DNA of 64,000 nt from Lytechinus variegatus (GCF_018143015.1 NC_054749.1:34774000-34837999); one strand, 5' to 3'. Counted from the stretch's first letter, positions 1-11,935 are shown. Made by a program: numbers and translations. The notes: generated by a model from the letters alone, not told the origin.

Positions 1-1100
1 AATTCACAGAAGCTCTAGTACAGCACGTGGGGCCACCAGGCCCCAGATAGGCTAGCTAAGTCAACCAAACAGTGATAGCAAAAATCATCAAAACAAATAC
101 ATAGTTGTTCGGATGGTAGAGGGCGCCGAATTCTTGTTTGACATAGGGGGTGCAGAATGGATGTTCGATCGAGGGGGGATGTAAAATTCATGGTCGACAT
201 AAGGGGTGCCGTTTCGATGTGCGATATAGGGGAATACGAATTGATTTTGGACATAGAGGAGGGCGAAGAATTGATACTCGACATAGGGGGTGCCAAATTC
301 ATATTGACACAGAGGGTGCCAAATTGATATTTTACATAGGGGGCGCAGAATCGATATAAGGGGTGCCGAATCGTTATTCGACCGAGCGGGTTGCGAATCG
401 ATTTTGGACATAGGGGAGGGTGCAGAATTGATACTCGACGTAGGGGGGGGGGGGACAAATTCATATTCGATATAGCGGGTGCAAAATTCATGTTCTACAA
501 AGGGGAGCGCCGAATTAATGCTTAACCCAGAGACGGCGAGTTGATGTTAAAAAGGGACGCCGAATTTATGTTTGACATTGGGGGCGGGGGCGCCGAACGG
601 ATGTTTGATCTGGGGGGGGGGACGAATTGAAGTTCTATTTCGATGCGTCGAGTGAATGTTCGATCTAGAAGGGGGGAAATCAAACGGATGTTCGACATAA
701 AGGGCACCAAATTGATGTTCAACATAGGATGTGATGAATTCATGTTTGACTTAGGGGGCGCAAAATTCACGTTTGACATAGGGGCACCGGATTGATGTTT
801 GACATAACGGGGTGCCGAACGGATGTTTGATCAAGGAGGGACATCAAACTGATATTCGAGATAATAACAAAAAATGTTATTTATATGCGCTATACACAAA
901 AAGTAACACAGCGCTTGCAATGGTCAGAAATAAAATATAAATCTTAAATAACAAAAAGTATAGAATTCTAAACATTAAATTGCATCAACTATTGGTGTTC
1001 TCAACTGCGCCAGATGAGGCCTGGTGGCCTCTTGCTTGCTGCTTCGTTCACCAACAATTTAAGGGACAAGCCCGGTCAGCACATAATTCACAGAAGCTCT
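1..1100 (+). repeat. Higher-order unit, copy 1 (partner at 2378-3480)
   Basis: From the first base this segment matches 2378 onward almost base for base, including idiosyncratic units such as the gagcgggttgcgaatcg tract. It starts with the end of a spacer module, runs through minisatellite blocks and enters the next spacer. The offset is about 2377 bp. The left boundary is cut by the window edge. Confidence 0.85.
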
Positions 1101-1195
1101 AGTATAGCACTTGAGGAAACCAGGCCCCAGATAGGCTAGCCAAGTCAACCATACAGTGATAGCAAAAATCATCAAAGCAAATACATATCAAATAA
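855..1195 (+). repeat. Spacer module of the array (six copies)
   Basis: This AT-rich module without minisatellite units contains the markers atatgcgctatacac, caatggtcagaaa, gccagatgaggcctggtgg and ggacaagcccggtcagc. Further copies start near 2150, 3235, 4320, 5805 and 7285, and the tail of one opens the window at 1-95. The module marks the junction of each higher-order unit. No coding potential is seen. Confidence 0.85.
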
Positions 1196-1262
1196 ATGAC
1201 CATAGAAAACAAGCTAATTGAAAAAGATGTGACTTGAGTTGTCGTTTGAAAGAAGATATGGT

Positions 1263-1648
1263 TCAAATGAGTATGAACCATAACTAGGTTAAAGAATAAT
1301 TCGGCACCCTCTATGTCAAACATCAATTTGGCACCCTCTCTTGGCGTTGTGGCGTGCGCCTGTAATCCAAGCTGTGGGGAAGTTACAAATTGATGCAGAG
1401 GTTCGAGCCCTGTCACGTCTTTCGGATGGTGAGGTTAAAGGTGGGTCCCAGACGTAAATAATCACTTCTGATTGATACACGTCGGACAAAACTGAAACAC
1501 ACACACTCTCTGTCGAATATCAGTTTGATGAATGCTCACCCCCTAGATCAAACATCCGTTCGGCGCCCCCGCCCCCATTGTCAAACAAAAATTCGGCGTC
1601 CTTTTTATTTATTTATTATTTTATTTATGAACCATAAATTGATATGGT
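1263..1648 (-). mobile_element. Reverse-oriented insert in the array, copy 1
   Basis: A segment bounded by gatatggt on both sides (1255-1262 and 1641-1648). Inside, minisatellite units run on the opposite strand, and a tRNA-promoter-like GGTTCGAGCCCTG (B-box type) lies near 1392, followed by a TTTCGGATGGTGA stretch typical of tRNA-derived SINE bodies. A (TTTA)n tract sits near the right end. The homologous position in another array unit (3632-3639) has a single gatatggt and no insert. Whether it is a transposed SINE or a duplication/inversion product is open. Confidence 0.6.
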
Positions 1649-2377
1649 CGGGGTTGTTCGGATGGTAGAGGGCGCCGAATTGATGTTCGACATAGGGGGT
1701 GCAGAATGGATGTTCGATCGAGGGGGGATGTCAAATTCATGGTCGACATAAGGGGTGCCGTTTCGATGTGCGATATAGGGGGATGCGAATTGATTTTGGA
1801 CATAGGGGAGGGCGCAGAATTGATACTCGACATAGGGGGTGCCAAATTCATATCCGACACAAAGGGTGCCAAATTGATGGTTGACATAGAGGGCGGGGCG
1901 GGGGGGGGGGCGAATTGAAGTTCTACTTATGGGCGTCGAGTGAATGTTCGATGTAGAAGGGGGAAGTCAAACGGATGTTCTACATAAAAGGCACCAAATT
2001 GATGTACAACATCTAGGAGGTGCTGAACTCATGTTTGACTTGGGGGAGGGGCAGAATTCATTTTTGACATAGGGGACACCGGATTGATGTTTGACACAGC
2101 GGGGCGCCGAACAGATGTTTGATCTAGGAGGGACATCAACCTGATATTTGACATAATAATAAAAAACGATTATTTATATGCGCTATACACAAAAAGTAAC
2201 ACAGCGCTTGCAATGGTCAGAAACAAAATAAAAATATTAAATAACAAAAAGTACAGAATTCTATACATTAAATTGCATCAACTATTGGTGTTCTCAACTG
2301 CGCCAGATGAGGCCTGGTGGCCTCTTGCTTGCTGCTTCGTTCACCAACAATTTAAGGGACAAGCCCGGTCAGCACAT

Positions 2378-3480
2378 AATTCACAGAAGCTCTAGTATAG
2401 CACTTGAGGCCACCAGGCCCCAGATAGGCTAGCCAAGTCAACCAAACAGTGATAGCAAATATCATCAAAACAAATACATAGTTGTTCGGATGGTAGAGGG
2501 CGCCGAATTCTTGTTTGACATAGGGGGTGCAGAATGGATGTTCGATCGAGGGGGGATGTAAAATTCATGGTCGACATAAGGGGTGCTGTTTCGATGTGCG
2601 ATATAGGGGAATACGAATTGATTTTGGACATAGAGGAGGGCGAAGAATTGATACTCGACATAAGGGGTGCCAAATTCATATTGACACAGAGGGTGCCAAA
2701 TTGATATTTTACATAGGGGGCGCAGAATCGATATAAGGGGTGCCGAATCGTTATTCGACCGAGCGGGTTGCGAATCGATTTTGGACATAGGGGAGGGTGC
2801 AGAATTGATACTCGACGTAGGGGGGGGGGGACAAATTCATATTCGATATAGCGGGTGCAAAATTCATGTTCTACAAAGGGGAGCGCCGAATTAATGCTTA
2901 ACCCAGAGACGGCGAGTTGATGTTAAAAAGGGACGCCGAATTTATGTTTGACATTGGGGGCGGGGGCGCCGAACGGATGTTTGATCTGGGGGGGGGGACG
3001 AATTGAAGTTCTATTTAGATGCGTCGAGTGAATGTTCGATCTAGAAGGGGGGAAATCAAACGGATGTTCGACATAAAGGGCACCAAATTGATGTTCAACA
3101 TAGGATGTGATGAATTCATGTTTGACTTAGGGGGCGCAAAATTCACGTTTGACATAGGGGCACCGGATTGATGTTTGACATAACGGGGTGCCGAACGGAT
3201 GTTTGATCAAGGAGGGACATCAAACTGATATTCGAGATAATAACAAAAAATGTTATTTATATGCGCTATAAACAAAAAGTATCAAAGCGCTTGCAATGGT
3301 CAGAAATAAAACATAAATCTTAAATAACAAAAAGTATAGAATTCTAAACATTAAATTGCATCAACTAATGGTGTTCTCAACTGCGCCAGATGAGGCCTGG
3401 TGGCCTCTTGCTTGCTGCTTCGTTCACCAACAATTTAAGGGACAAGCCCGGTCAGCACATAATTCACAGAAGCTCTAGTA
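2378..3480 (+). repeat. Higher-order unit, copy 2 (partner at 1-1100)
   Basis: Near-identical to 1-1100, with only scattered substitutions and small changes in G-run length (for example gtgccgtttcg against gtgctgtttcg). The similarity is far higher than between neighbouring 27-bp units, so the large unit was duplicated recently as a block. Confidence 0.85.
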
Positions 3481-4728
3481 TAGCACTTGAGGCCACCAGA
3501 CCCCAGATGGGCTAGCCAAGTCAACCAAACAGTGATAGAAAAAATCATCAAAACAAATACATATCAAATAAATGAAAATAGAAAACTAGATAATTGGAAA
3601 AAGATGTGAATTGAGTTGTCGTTTGAAAGAAGATATGGTCGGTGTTGTTCGGATGGTAGAGTGCGCCAAATTGATGTTCGACATAGGGGGTACAGAATGG
3701 ACGTTCGATCGAGGGGGATGTCAAATTCATGGTCGACATAGGGGGTGCCGAACCGATGTTCGACATAGGGGGATGCAAATTGACTTTGGACATAGGGGAG
3801 GGCGCAGAATTGATATTCGACATAGAGGGTGCCAAATTGATGTTTGACATAGGGGGCGCCGAATTGATGTTTAACCTTAGGGTGGGCCCCAAATTGATGT
3901 TTTACCTGGAGAAGCCTAGTTGATGTTAAAAAGGGACGCCAAACTTATGTTTGACATTTGGGGGCGGGGGCGCCGAACGAATGTTTCATTTAGGGGGGGG
4001 GGGACATAAAACTGATAATTAAGAAAGAGGGTACCAAATTTATGTTTGACATAGGGGGCGCCGAATTATTCTATGACCTAGTGGGGGGTAAATTAATGTT
4101 CTACTTAGTGGCGCGGAGTGGATGTTCGATATAGAAGTGGGGGAAGTCAAACGGATGTTCGACATAAAAGGCACCAAATTGATGTTCAACATAGGTACAG
4201 AATTCATGTTTTCCTAGGGGGAGGGGGCTGAATTCATTTTTGACATAGGGGGCACCGGATTGATGTTTGAGATAGCGGGGCGCCGAACGATTGTTTGATC
4301 TAGAAGGGACATCAAACTGACATTCGACATAATAATAAAAACGGGTTATTTATATGCGTCATACACAAAAAGTATCACATTTCTTGCAATGGTCAGAAAA
4401 AATTAAAATATGAAATAACAAAAAGTATAGAATTTTAAACATTGAATTGCATCAACTATTGGTGTTCTCAACTGCGCCAGATGAGGCCTGGTGGCCTCTT
4501 GCTTGCTGCTTCGTTCACCAACAATTTAAGGGACAAGCCCGGTCAGCACATAATTCACAGAAGCTCTAGTATAGCACTTGAGGCCACCAGGCCCCAGATA
4601 GGCTAGCCAAGTCAACCAAACAGTGATAGCAAAAATCATCAAAACAAATACATATCAAATAAATAAAATAGAAAAATAGATAATTGAAAAAGATGTGACT
4701 TGAGTTGTCGTTGGAAAGAAGATATGGT

Positions 4729-5120
4729 TCATGTGAGTATGAACCATAACTATGTTAAAGAATAATTCGGCGCCCTCTATGTCAAACATCAATTTGGCAC
4801 CCTCTCTGGGCGTTGTGTCGTGCGCCTGTAATCCAAGCTGTGAGGAAGTTACAAATTGATGCAGAGGTTCGAGCCCTGTCACGTCTTTCGGATGGTGACG
4901 TTAAAGGTCGGTCCCAGACGTAAATAATCACTTCTGATTGATACACGTCTGACAAAACTGAAACACACACACACACACTCTCTGTCGAATATCAGTGTGA
5001 TGCTAACCCCCCTAGATCAAACATCCGTTCGGCGCCCCTGCCCCATTGTCAAACAAAAATTCGGCGTTCCTTTTATTTATTTATTTATCATTTTATTTAT
5101 GAACCATAAATTGATATGGT
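4729..5120 (-). mobile_element. Reverse-oriented insert in the array, copy 2
   Basis: Flanked by perfect gatatggt copies at 4721-4728 and 5113-5120. It contains the B-box-like GGTTCGAGCCCTG, a short (CA)n, reverse-oriented minisatellite units and a (TTTA)n stretch. The direct repeat tatgaaccataa occurs near both ends. Confidence 0.6.
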
Positions 5121-6204
5121 CGGGCTTGTTCGGATGGTAAAGGGCGCCGAATTGATGTTCAACATAGGGGGTGCAGAATGGATGTTCGATCGAGGGGGGA
5201 TGTCAAATTCATGGTCGACATAAGGGGTGCCATTTCGATGTGCGATATAGGGGTATGCAAATTGACTTTGGACATAGGGGAGGGCGCAAAATTGATATTC
5301 GACATCGAGGGTGCCAAATTTATGTTTGACATAGGGGGCGCCGACTGATGTTTAACCTTGGGGTGGGCCCCAAATTGATGTTTTACCTGGAGACGCCTAG
5401 TTGTTAAAAAGGGACGCCAAACTTATGTTTGACATTTGGGGGCGGGGGCGCCGAACGAATGTTTCATTTAGGGGGGGGGACATAAAACTGATAATTAAGA
5501 AAGAGGGTACCAAATTTATGTTTGACATAGGGGGCGCCGAATTATTCTATGACCTAGTGGGGGGTAAATTAATGTTCTACTTAGTGGCGCGGAGTGGATG
5601 TTCGATATAGAAGTGGGGGAAGTCAAACGGATGTTCGACATAAAAGGCACCAAATTGATGTTCAACATAGGTACAGAATTCATGTTTTCCTAGGGGGAGG
5701 GGGCTGAATTCATTTTTGACATAGGGGGCACCGGATTGATGTTTGACATAGCGGGGCGCCGAACGGATGTTTGATCTAGGAGGGACATCAAACTGACATT
5801 CGACATAATAATAAAAACGGTTATTTATATGCGTCATACACAAAAAGTATCACATTTCTTGCAATGGTCAGAAAAAATTAAAATATGAAATAACAAAAAG
5901 TATAGAATTCTAAGCATTAAATTGCATCAACTATTGGTGTTCTCAACTGCGCCAGATGAGGCCTGGTGGCCTCTTGCTTGCTGCTTCGTTCACCAACAAT
6001 TTAAGGGACAAGCCCGGTCAGCACATAATTCACAGAAGCTCTAGTATAGCACTTGAGGCCACCAGGCCCCAGATAGGCTAGCCAAGTCAACCAAACAGTG
6101 ATAGCAAAAATCATCAAAACAAATACATATCAAATAAATGAAAATAGAAAACTAGATAATTGAAAAAGATGTGACTTGAGTTGTCGTTGGAAAGAAGATA
6201 TAGT

Positions 6205-6597
6205 TCATGTGAGTATGAACCATAACTATGTTAAAGAATAATTCGGCGCCCTCTATGTCAAACATCAATTTGGCACCCTCTCTGGGCGTTGTGGCGTGCG
6301 CCTGTAATCCAAGCTGTGAGGAAGTTACAAATTGATGCAGAGGTTCGAGCCCTGTCACGTCTTTCGGATGGTGACGTTAAAGGTCGGTCCCAGACGTAAA
6401 TAATCACTTCTGATTGATACACGTCTGACAAAACTGAAACACACACACACTCTCTGTCGAATATCAGTGTGATGAATGCTCACCCCCCTAGATCAAACAT
6501 CCGTTCGGCGCCCCCTGCCCCATTGTCAAACAAAAATTCGGCGTTCCTTTTATTTATTTATTTATCATTTTATTTATGAACCATAAATTGATATGGT
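6205..6597 (-). mobile_element. Reverse-oriented insert in the array, copy 3
   Basis: Same structure as the insert at 4729-5120. The left flank reads gatatagt (one change) and the right flank gatatggt at 6590-6597. Confidence 0.6.
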
Positions 6598-7682
6598 CGA
6601 GGTTGTTCGGATGGTAAAGGGCGCCGAATTGATGTTCAACATAGGGGGTGCAGAATGGATGTTCGATCGAGGGGGGATGTCAAATTCATGGTCGACATAA
6701 GGGGTGCCATTTCGATGTGCGATATAGGGGTATGCAAATTGACTTTGGACATAGGGGAGGGCGCAAAATTGATATTCGACATCGAGGGTGCCAAATTTAT
6801 GTTTGACATAGGGGGCGCCGAACTGATGTTTAACCTTGGGGTGGGCCCCAAATTGATGTTTTACCTGGAGACGCCTAGTTGTTAAAAAGGGACGCCAAAC
6901 TTATGTTTGACATTTGGGGGCGGGGGCGCCGAACGAATGTTTCATTTAGGGGGGGGGGACATAAAACTGATAATTAAGAAAGAGGGTACCAAATTTATGT
7001 TTGACATAGGGGGCGCCGAATTATTCTATGACCTAGTGGGGGGTAAATTAATGTTCTACTTAGTGGCGCGGAGTGGATGTTCGATATAGAAGTGGGGGAA
7101 GTCAAACGGATGTTCGACATAAAAGGCACGAAATTGATGTTCAACATAGGTACAGAATTCATGTTTTCCTAGGGGGAGGGGGTTGAATTCATTTTTGACA
7201 TAGGGGGCACCGGATTGATGTTTGAGATAGCGGGGCGCCGAACGATTGTTTGATCTAGAAGGGACATCAAACTGACATTCGACATAATAATAAAAACGGT
7301 TATTTATATGCGTCATACACAAAAAGTATCACATTTCTTGCAATGGTCAGAAAAAATTAAAATATGAAATAACAAAAAGTATAGAATTTTAAACATTAAA
7401 TTGCATCAACTATTGGTGTTCTCAACTGCGCCAGATGAGGCCTGGTGGCCTCTTGCTTGCTGCTTCGTTCACCAACAATTTAAGGGACAAGCCCGGTCAG
7501 CACATAATTCACAGAAGCTCTAGTATAGCACTTGAGGCCACCAGGCCCCAGATAGGCTAGCCAAGTCAACCAAACAGTGATAGCAAAAATCATCAAAACA
7601 AATACATATCAAATAAATAAAATAGAAAACTAGATAATTGAAAAAGATGTGACTTGAGTTGTCGTTGGAAAGAAGATATGGT

Positions 7683-8073
7683 TCATGTGAGTATGAACCA
7701 TAACTAGGTTAAAGAATAATTCGGCGCCCTCTATGTCAAACATCAATTTGGCACCCTCTCTGGGCGTTGTGGCGTGCGCCTGTAATCCAAGCTGTGAGGA
7801 AGTTACAAATTGATGCAGAGGTTCGAGCCCTGTCACGTCTTTCGGATGGTGACGTTAAAGGTCGGTCCCAGACGTAAATAATCACTTCTGATTGATACAC
7901 GTCTGACAAAACTGAAACACACACACACACTCTCTGTCGAATATCAGTGTGATGCTAACCCCCCTAGATCAAACATCCGTTCGGCGCCCCCTGCCCCATT
8001 GTCAAACAAAAATTCGGCGTTCCTTTTATTTATTTATTTATCATTTTATTTATGAACCATAAATTGATATGGT
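7683..8073 (-). mobile_element. Reverse-oriented insert in the array, copy 4
   Basis: Same structure again, flanked by gatatggt at 7675-7682 and 8066-8073. It was probably multiplied together with the surrounding 1.48-kb unit rather than inserted independently. Confidence 0.6.
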
Positions 8074-8845
8074 CGAGGTTGTTCGGATGGTAAAGGGCGC
8101 CGAATTGATGTTCAACATAGGGGGTGCAGAATGGATGTTCGATCGAGGGGGGATGTCAAATTCATGGTCGACATAAGGGGTGCCATTTCGATGTGCGATA
8201 TAGGGGTATGCGAATTGATTTTGGACATAGGGGGGGGGGGGCGCAGAATTGATACTCGACATAGGGGGTGCCAAATTTATATTCGACACAGAGTGTGCCA
8301 AATTGATGTTTGACATAGAGGGTGCCGAATGGATGTTCGATCGAGGGGGGATGTCAAATTCATGTTCGGCAGAGGGGATGCCGAATCGATGTTCGACATA
8401 GGAGGGTGCGAATTTAATTTCGACATAGGGGAGCGCGCAGAATTGATATTCGACATAGGGGGGTGCCAAATTGATATTTGACATAAGAGGGGGGGGGGGG
8501 GCTCTAAATTGATGTTCGACAAAGGGGGCGCCAAATTGATGTTCGACATAGAGGGACGCCGAATTTTTGTTAAACCCAGGGCGGGTCCCGTATTGATACT
8601 ATAACTAGGGGCGCTGATTTGATGTTCAATCTAGGATACGTTTAATTGATATTCTACTAAGGGGCGCCGATTGATGTTTAAACTAGAAAGGGGGGCCGCC
8701 AAAGTGATGCTCTACTTAGGACCGTCAAATTTACTGTGACCAGGGGGCTGCTGAATTAAAGTTTGACCTGGGGGCGCCGAAGTGATATCCAATCTTATGG
8801 GGGCCAATTTTATATTCGACCATGGACGCCTTGATCCTTTAATAG

Positions 8846-9806
8846 CCTTGTTATAGTGAGATACATATCCTGCCCAAAGGATTAAATGCGACTTAAAATA
8901 TCCTGCTTTACGATAATAGGAATTCTGTCAATTCGCGATACAAATATTTGAGTAATACGTTACATATCTTCTTCATGGATTACACATATATAAGTCCTTA
9001 AAACGCTTTTTCGTGTCAGTATACATAGGCGGATCGAGGGGGCAAAGGGGTCGCCCCTCTCCCCTAGTTATAGATAGAAAGATAAAAATTTTGTTTTCAC
9101 ACATAAAAAACCCCAAACAGATACAAAGTCTGATTTACATTGGGGCCGTGCCATTAATAAAAATGTACAAAGTAAAAGGCACTCAAACTTACATGAATAA
9201 ATACATGAAACATGATAATCGTAATTATTACCAGGTGATAATACAAAAAGTTAAGTTTATGAAAATAATAACGAATTGTAATCAAATGATAAGTTGGTGA
9301 TATACAGAAATATCTTCAATATGAATACATAATACAGAAAAAAATTATAGGGTGAAATATTACTCAGATACATAATTATAAATTGGTTAATTTGAATTAT
9401 TGAGGAAAACTCTAACACTACACACTCGCACATACACACAAACAGATACACACCATACACCCTTCCAAACACCAGTCATCATTAATTTTTTTCATCCCTA
9501 TGATATAATGCATACAGGCAAAGTGGGTAAACATCATGCAAAACATAAAAAAGACGATTATGGGAGAGAGGGAGAAATAACAATTAGAAAAGGAATCAGA
9601 GCTTGAAAGAGCCCTTCTCAAATCAGTATATTATTTCACTTTCATTTCAATTATTTGATCAGATACCCAATTGTCTTCATGGTTACAAATAATATTTAAT
9701 GTAAAAAAAATTATTCGGAACACGAAACATTTCAGCTCATGCTTCGCGCTCGCATCAGTTGCATAGTAAGATGCCTATTCTGCTTTGATTTTCCGATCTG
9801 AAAACA
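8846..9806. other. No gene seen; degraded repeat sequence
   Basis: AT-rich sequence after the end of the array. A G-rich motif at 9027-9062 (ggcggatcgagggggc) resembles decayed ends of hAT-like elements common elsewhere in the window. One copy of the ttcagctc-cgctcgcat core occurs near 9732. I see no supported exon. Confidence 0.5.
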
Positions 9807-9972
9807 GGGGGGCGTTTCATGAAAGGACTTAAAAGTCTCAAGTTTTATCCGACAAGTCCCATTTTATCCGACAGTTACCATAGGAACAGTACCTCTCAGC
9901 CAATCAAAATCAGGGAAAGATGTCAGATCTGACGACCTGTCTGATTAAAATATTGATGAAACGCTCCCCTGG
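9807..9972 (-). mobile_element. MITE family A, copy 1
   Basis: A short imperfect palindrome. It begins GGGGCGTTTCATGAAAGG and ends TTGATGAAACGCTCCCCT, so the ends are inverted repeats. The internal block cagccaatcaaaatca matches, in reverse, attttgattggctgag of the copies at 44522-44685 and 58155-58315. Confidence 0.8.
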
Positions 9973-10049
9973 GCACTAGACGCATGTTTCTTTATAGAAA
10001 TCTGAACAGGAGTGAGCGAAGGAAACGAGGTCGTCATAAGGGAATATAT

Positions 10050-10286
10050 CACTGGCGTAAAGATGGGAGGGGGGGGGCCTTGATCTCAAAAGTTTTCACG
10101 ACCAAGAAAAATAAGAGAAAAGGGTGAAATATGATAGTATTTTCTGAATTTTGTATCAAAATCTATTACAAAATTTGATTTTTGCGAATAGAAATATCGA
10201 AATTTGCTCGCTACCGATTTTTTTGTAATTTTTATAAGATACGCCTTATGTAGCCCCTTCGAAATTGTTGGTTCATTACGCCACTG
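10050..10286. mobile_element. Short hAT-like MITE
   Basis: The ends are CACTGGCGTAA and TTACGCCACTG, an 11-bp inverted repeat with one mismatch. The flanks are gaatatat (10042-10049) and gaatatgt (10287-10294), an 8-bp target duplication with one change, as expected for hAT elements. The interior has a G-run and no coding sequence. Confidence 0.6.
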
Positions 10287-10544
10287 GAATATGTATTTCG
10301 TAGTTTATGAATTAAAGGTGCAATTTAAATCTGTCCTTGGGCATAGAGTCTGAATGAAAGTTATGTAAAATACTAACAGGTGCAAGTATAACTCTTGGGA
10401 ATATAGCCTGAAGGGAATGATAGAAAGTTATATACAATACACGTCAGTCTGTATTATATGACTGTACCAGGCCAGATGTCTAATTAATAAAATAAACTTT
10501 TGGTTTCGTTTTAGGGTGTGACCTGAACAGGACCCTTGATATGT

Positions 10545-10770
10545 ACTAAAGGGACGGTCCAGGCTGGAGATGTTTACCTCTCAATTCATAGAGAAATATT
10601 CACAAAGCTAAATGCTGAAAATTTGATCAAAATCGGACAACAAATATTAAACAGGGTTATTGAATTTTAAAGATTTGCATTATTCCGGTGAAAAAGTTCT
10701 AGGCATGTCTTTATGAATATTCTTTAGGTGGGCTAATGATGTCATATTCCCACTTCTTCTTTTGTATTTT
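10545..10770. repeat. Dispersed repeat fragment
   Basis: It begins with aaagggacggtccaggctgg and contains aatcggacaacaaat and gctaatgatgtcatattccc. This style recalls dispersed elements of echinoderm genomes that share the aatcgga and gatgtca blocks also seen in the element at 26324-26914. Boundaries are approximate. Confidence 0.4.
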
Positions 10771-11400
10771 TTTTATATGAAATTATGTTTAGTCAAAAAA
10801 CCAAGAACTACAACAATTGGATTGACAACTTGCATTAAGTATTTATTGCCGCAACTTATTTTGAGGTGATCCACATCTGCGTATAGCATTTCCATAAGAT
10901 AAGATACATATACCTTGATCTTTATAAAAAATAACGTGCTTAGAATGTCCAGTTGTTAGGTCATAATATAAAAAAAAATCAGCAAACTCTTCGCGCTAGC
11001 ATTGTTTCATTAAATGCCAAATATATTTACTGACAGAAGGCAAAAACCAGACTGCAGTATGTGGAATTTCAGTTTATTTCAAGAAAATCAACAGCCTCGC
11101 TGTGGAATACAAATGATAAATCTACATTGTAAATACATATTGATAAAAAATAATAAATCACAATTTTCATATCATTTCAAATAGTTTTTAAGAAACAGGT
11201 GATACAATGCAGTATGGTTATAAGTCACAAAATGCCATATATTATAACTTCACACATGAGGTTTGAGCAAATGTATATGTTCTAAAATGTAACCAGTAAT
11301 CAAATTGCAGTATGAATATAACAATTTAAATAATTCCTGGATATATTGCACAATAACAAGACATGTGTTTTTTTGTAATAAAACAAATGTGACTAAATAA
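10771..11400. other. No gene seen
   Basis: AT-rich sequence. If the candidate minus-strand exons at 11409-11935 belong to a real gene, this could hold its next intron or 3' untranslated region. I found no convincing continuation exon. Confidence 0.4.
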
Positions 11401-11408
11401 AAACACAC

Positions 11409-11544
11409 CTCTCAATTCCCGTAGCTGTTCTCTAGACCTACAAGTACTAATATCCTTTTTTTGCAAATCATATGTTGAGCTAAATAGGAGTAAAATGGGC
11501 AATATACTACAATGAACATCATGAACCAGATCTGATGGTATTAT
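11409..11544 (-). CDS. Candidate internal exon of an unrecognised gene
   Basis: On the minus strand an acceptor (ATATTTCAG) precedes an open stretch of 45 codons reading IIPSDLVHDVHCSILPILLL and ending REQLRELR, followed by a GAGAG|GTGTGT donor. Composition is protein-like, with a hydrophobic helix and then a charged segment. Its start phase (0) matches the end phase of the candidate exon at 11825-11935. I do not recognise the family. If the donor is not used, the frame runs about 20 more codons to a stop near 11326. Support is splice logic and composition only. Confidence 0.35.
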
Positions 11545-11824
11545 CTGAAATATGTTAAACAATTATAAAAAACAATCACATCAACATAAACCAGTAAAAG
11601 CTTACCTTGTGTTCATGTACTGTATGCTATCCAATCATTACTAGATAATGCACTGTAGAATTATAACAATTGCAAAGTCATTAATGTTAGTTAAAATTCC
11701 ATGGGCATCATTAATCATCGAGCAATAAGTAAACACATTATCATACGAAGTTAAGAAATATACCAGTAATATCATAAAATAACAATAACCATCAACTCAC
11801 TTAATTGCACACTGGTAAGACAAC

Positions 11825-11935
11825 CTGCTTCCTCAAAAGTTCAATCGCTTCTGTCCATTTTCCGCCAAAATCATGTGCCCTGGCTTGAAAAGATAGCCTC
11901 CTATTGGGGGTACATAATTGAAACCCCAATTGACT
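11825..11935 (-). CDS. Candidate upstream exon of the same unrecognised gene
   Basis: An open frame of 37 codons contains CTPNRRLSFQARAHDFGGKW followed by TEAIELLRKQ, which has the pattern of a repeat helix of TPR type. It ends CAG|GTTGTC (a weak donor) in phase 0. The 5' boundary at an AG after a TGA stop has a poor pyrimidine tract, so it is uncertain. Joined to 11409-11544 it gives 82 in-frame residues. It could also be a pseudogene fragment. Confidence 0.35.

Larger units (their letters stand above)
4559..8040 (+). repeat. About 1.48-kb higher-order tandem repeats
   Basis: The marker agaagctctagtatagcac recurs near 4559, 6034 and 7512, giving a period of about 1476-1478 bp. Each period contains, in order, a spacer end, a reverse-oriented insert, a (TTTA)n stretch, a forward minisatellite block and the next spacer. 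The repeats are highly similar, down to the same rare units such as gcgcggagtggatgttcg. Confidence 0.85.
1..8845. repeat. G-rich 27-bp minisatellite domain with higher-order structure
   Basis: The stretch is built from degenerate copies of a 27-bp unit close to GGGGGCGCCGAATTGATG followed by TTCGACATA. Each copy has a G-run of 4-12, a GCGCCGAATT core and a TTCGACATA-like end. Blocks of this unit alternate with spacer modules that contain no unit, and with inserts in which the unit runs on the opposite strand. Copies decay towards 8500-8845, where units become irregular and then stop. No gene is supported here. The many reading frames of 60-158 codons on both strands exist because the unit is a multiple of three and lacks stops in some frames. 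Confidence 0.93.

Noticed and set aside
15-8549. Many frames of 60-158 codons on both strands with nine-residue periodicity
   Set aside because: They arise from the 27-bp minisatellite, occur on both strands at once, lack consistent starts and show no domain.
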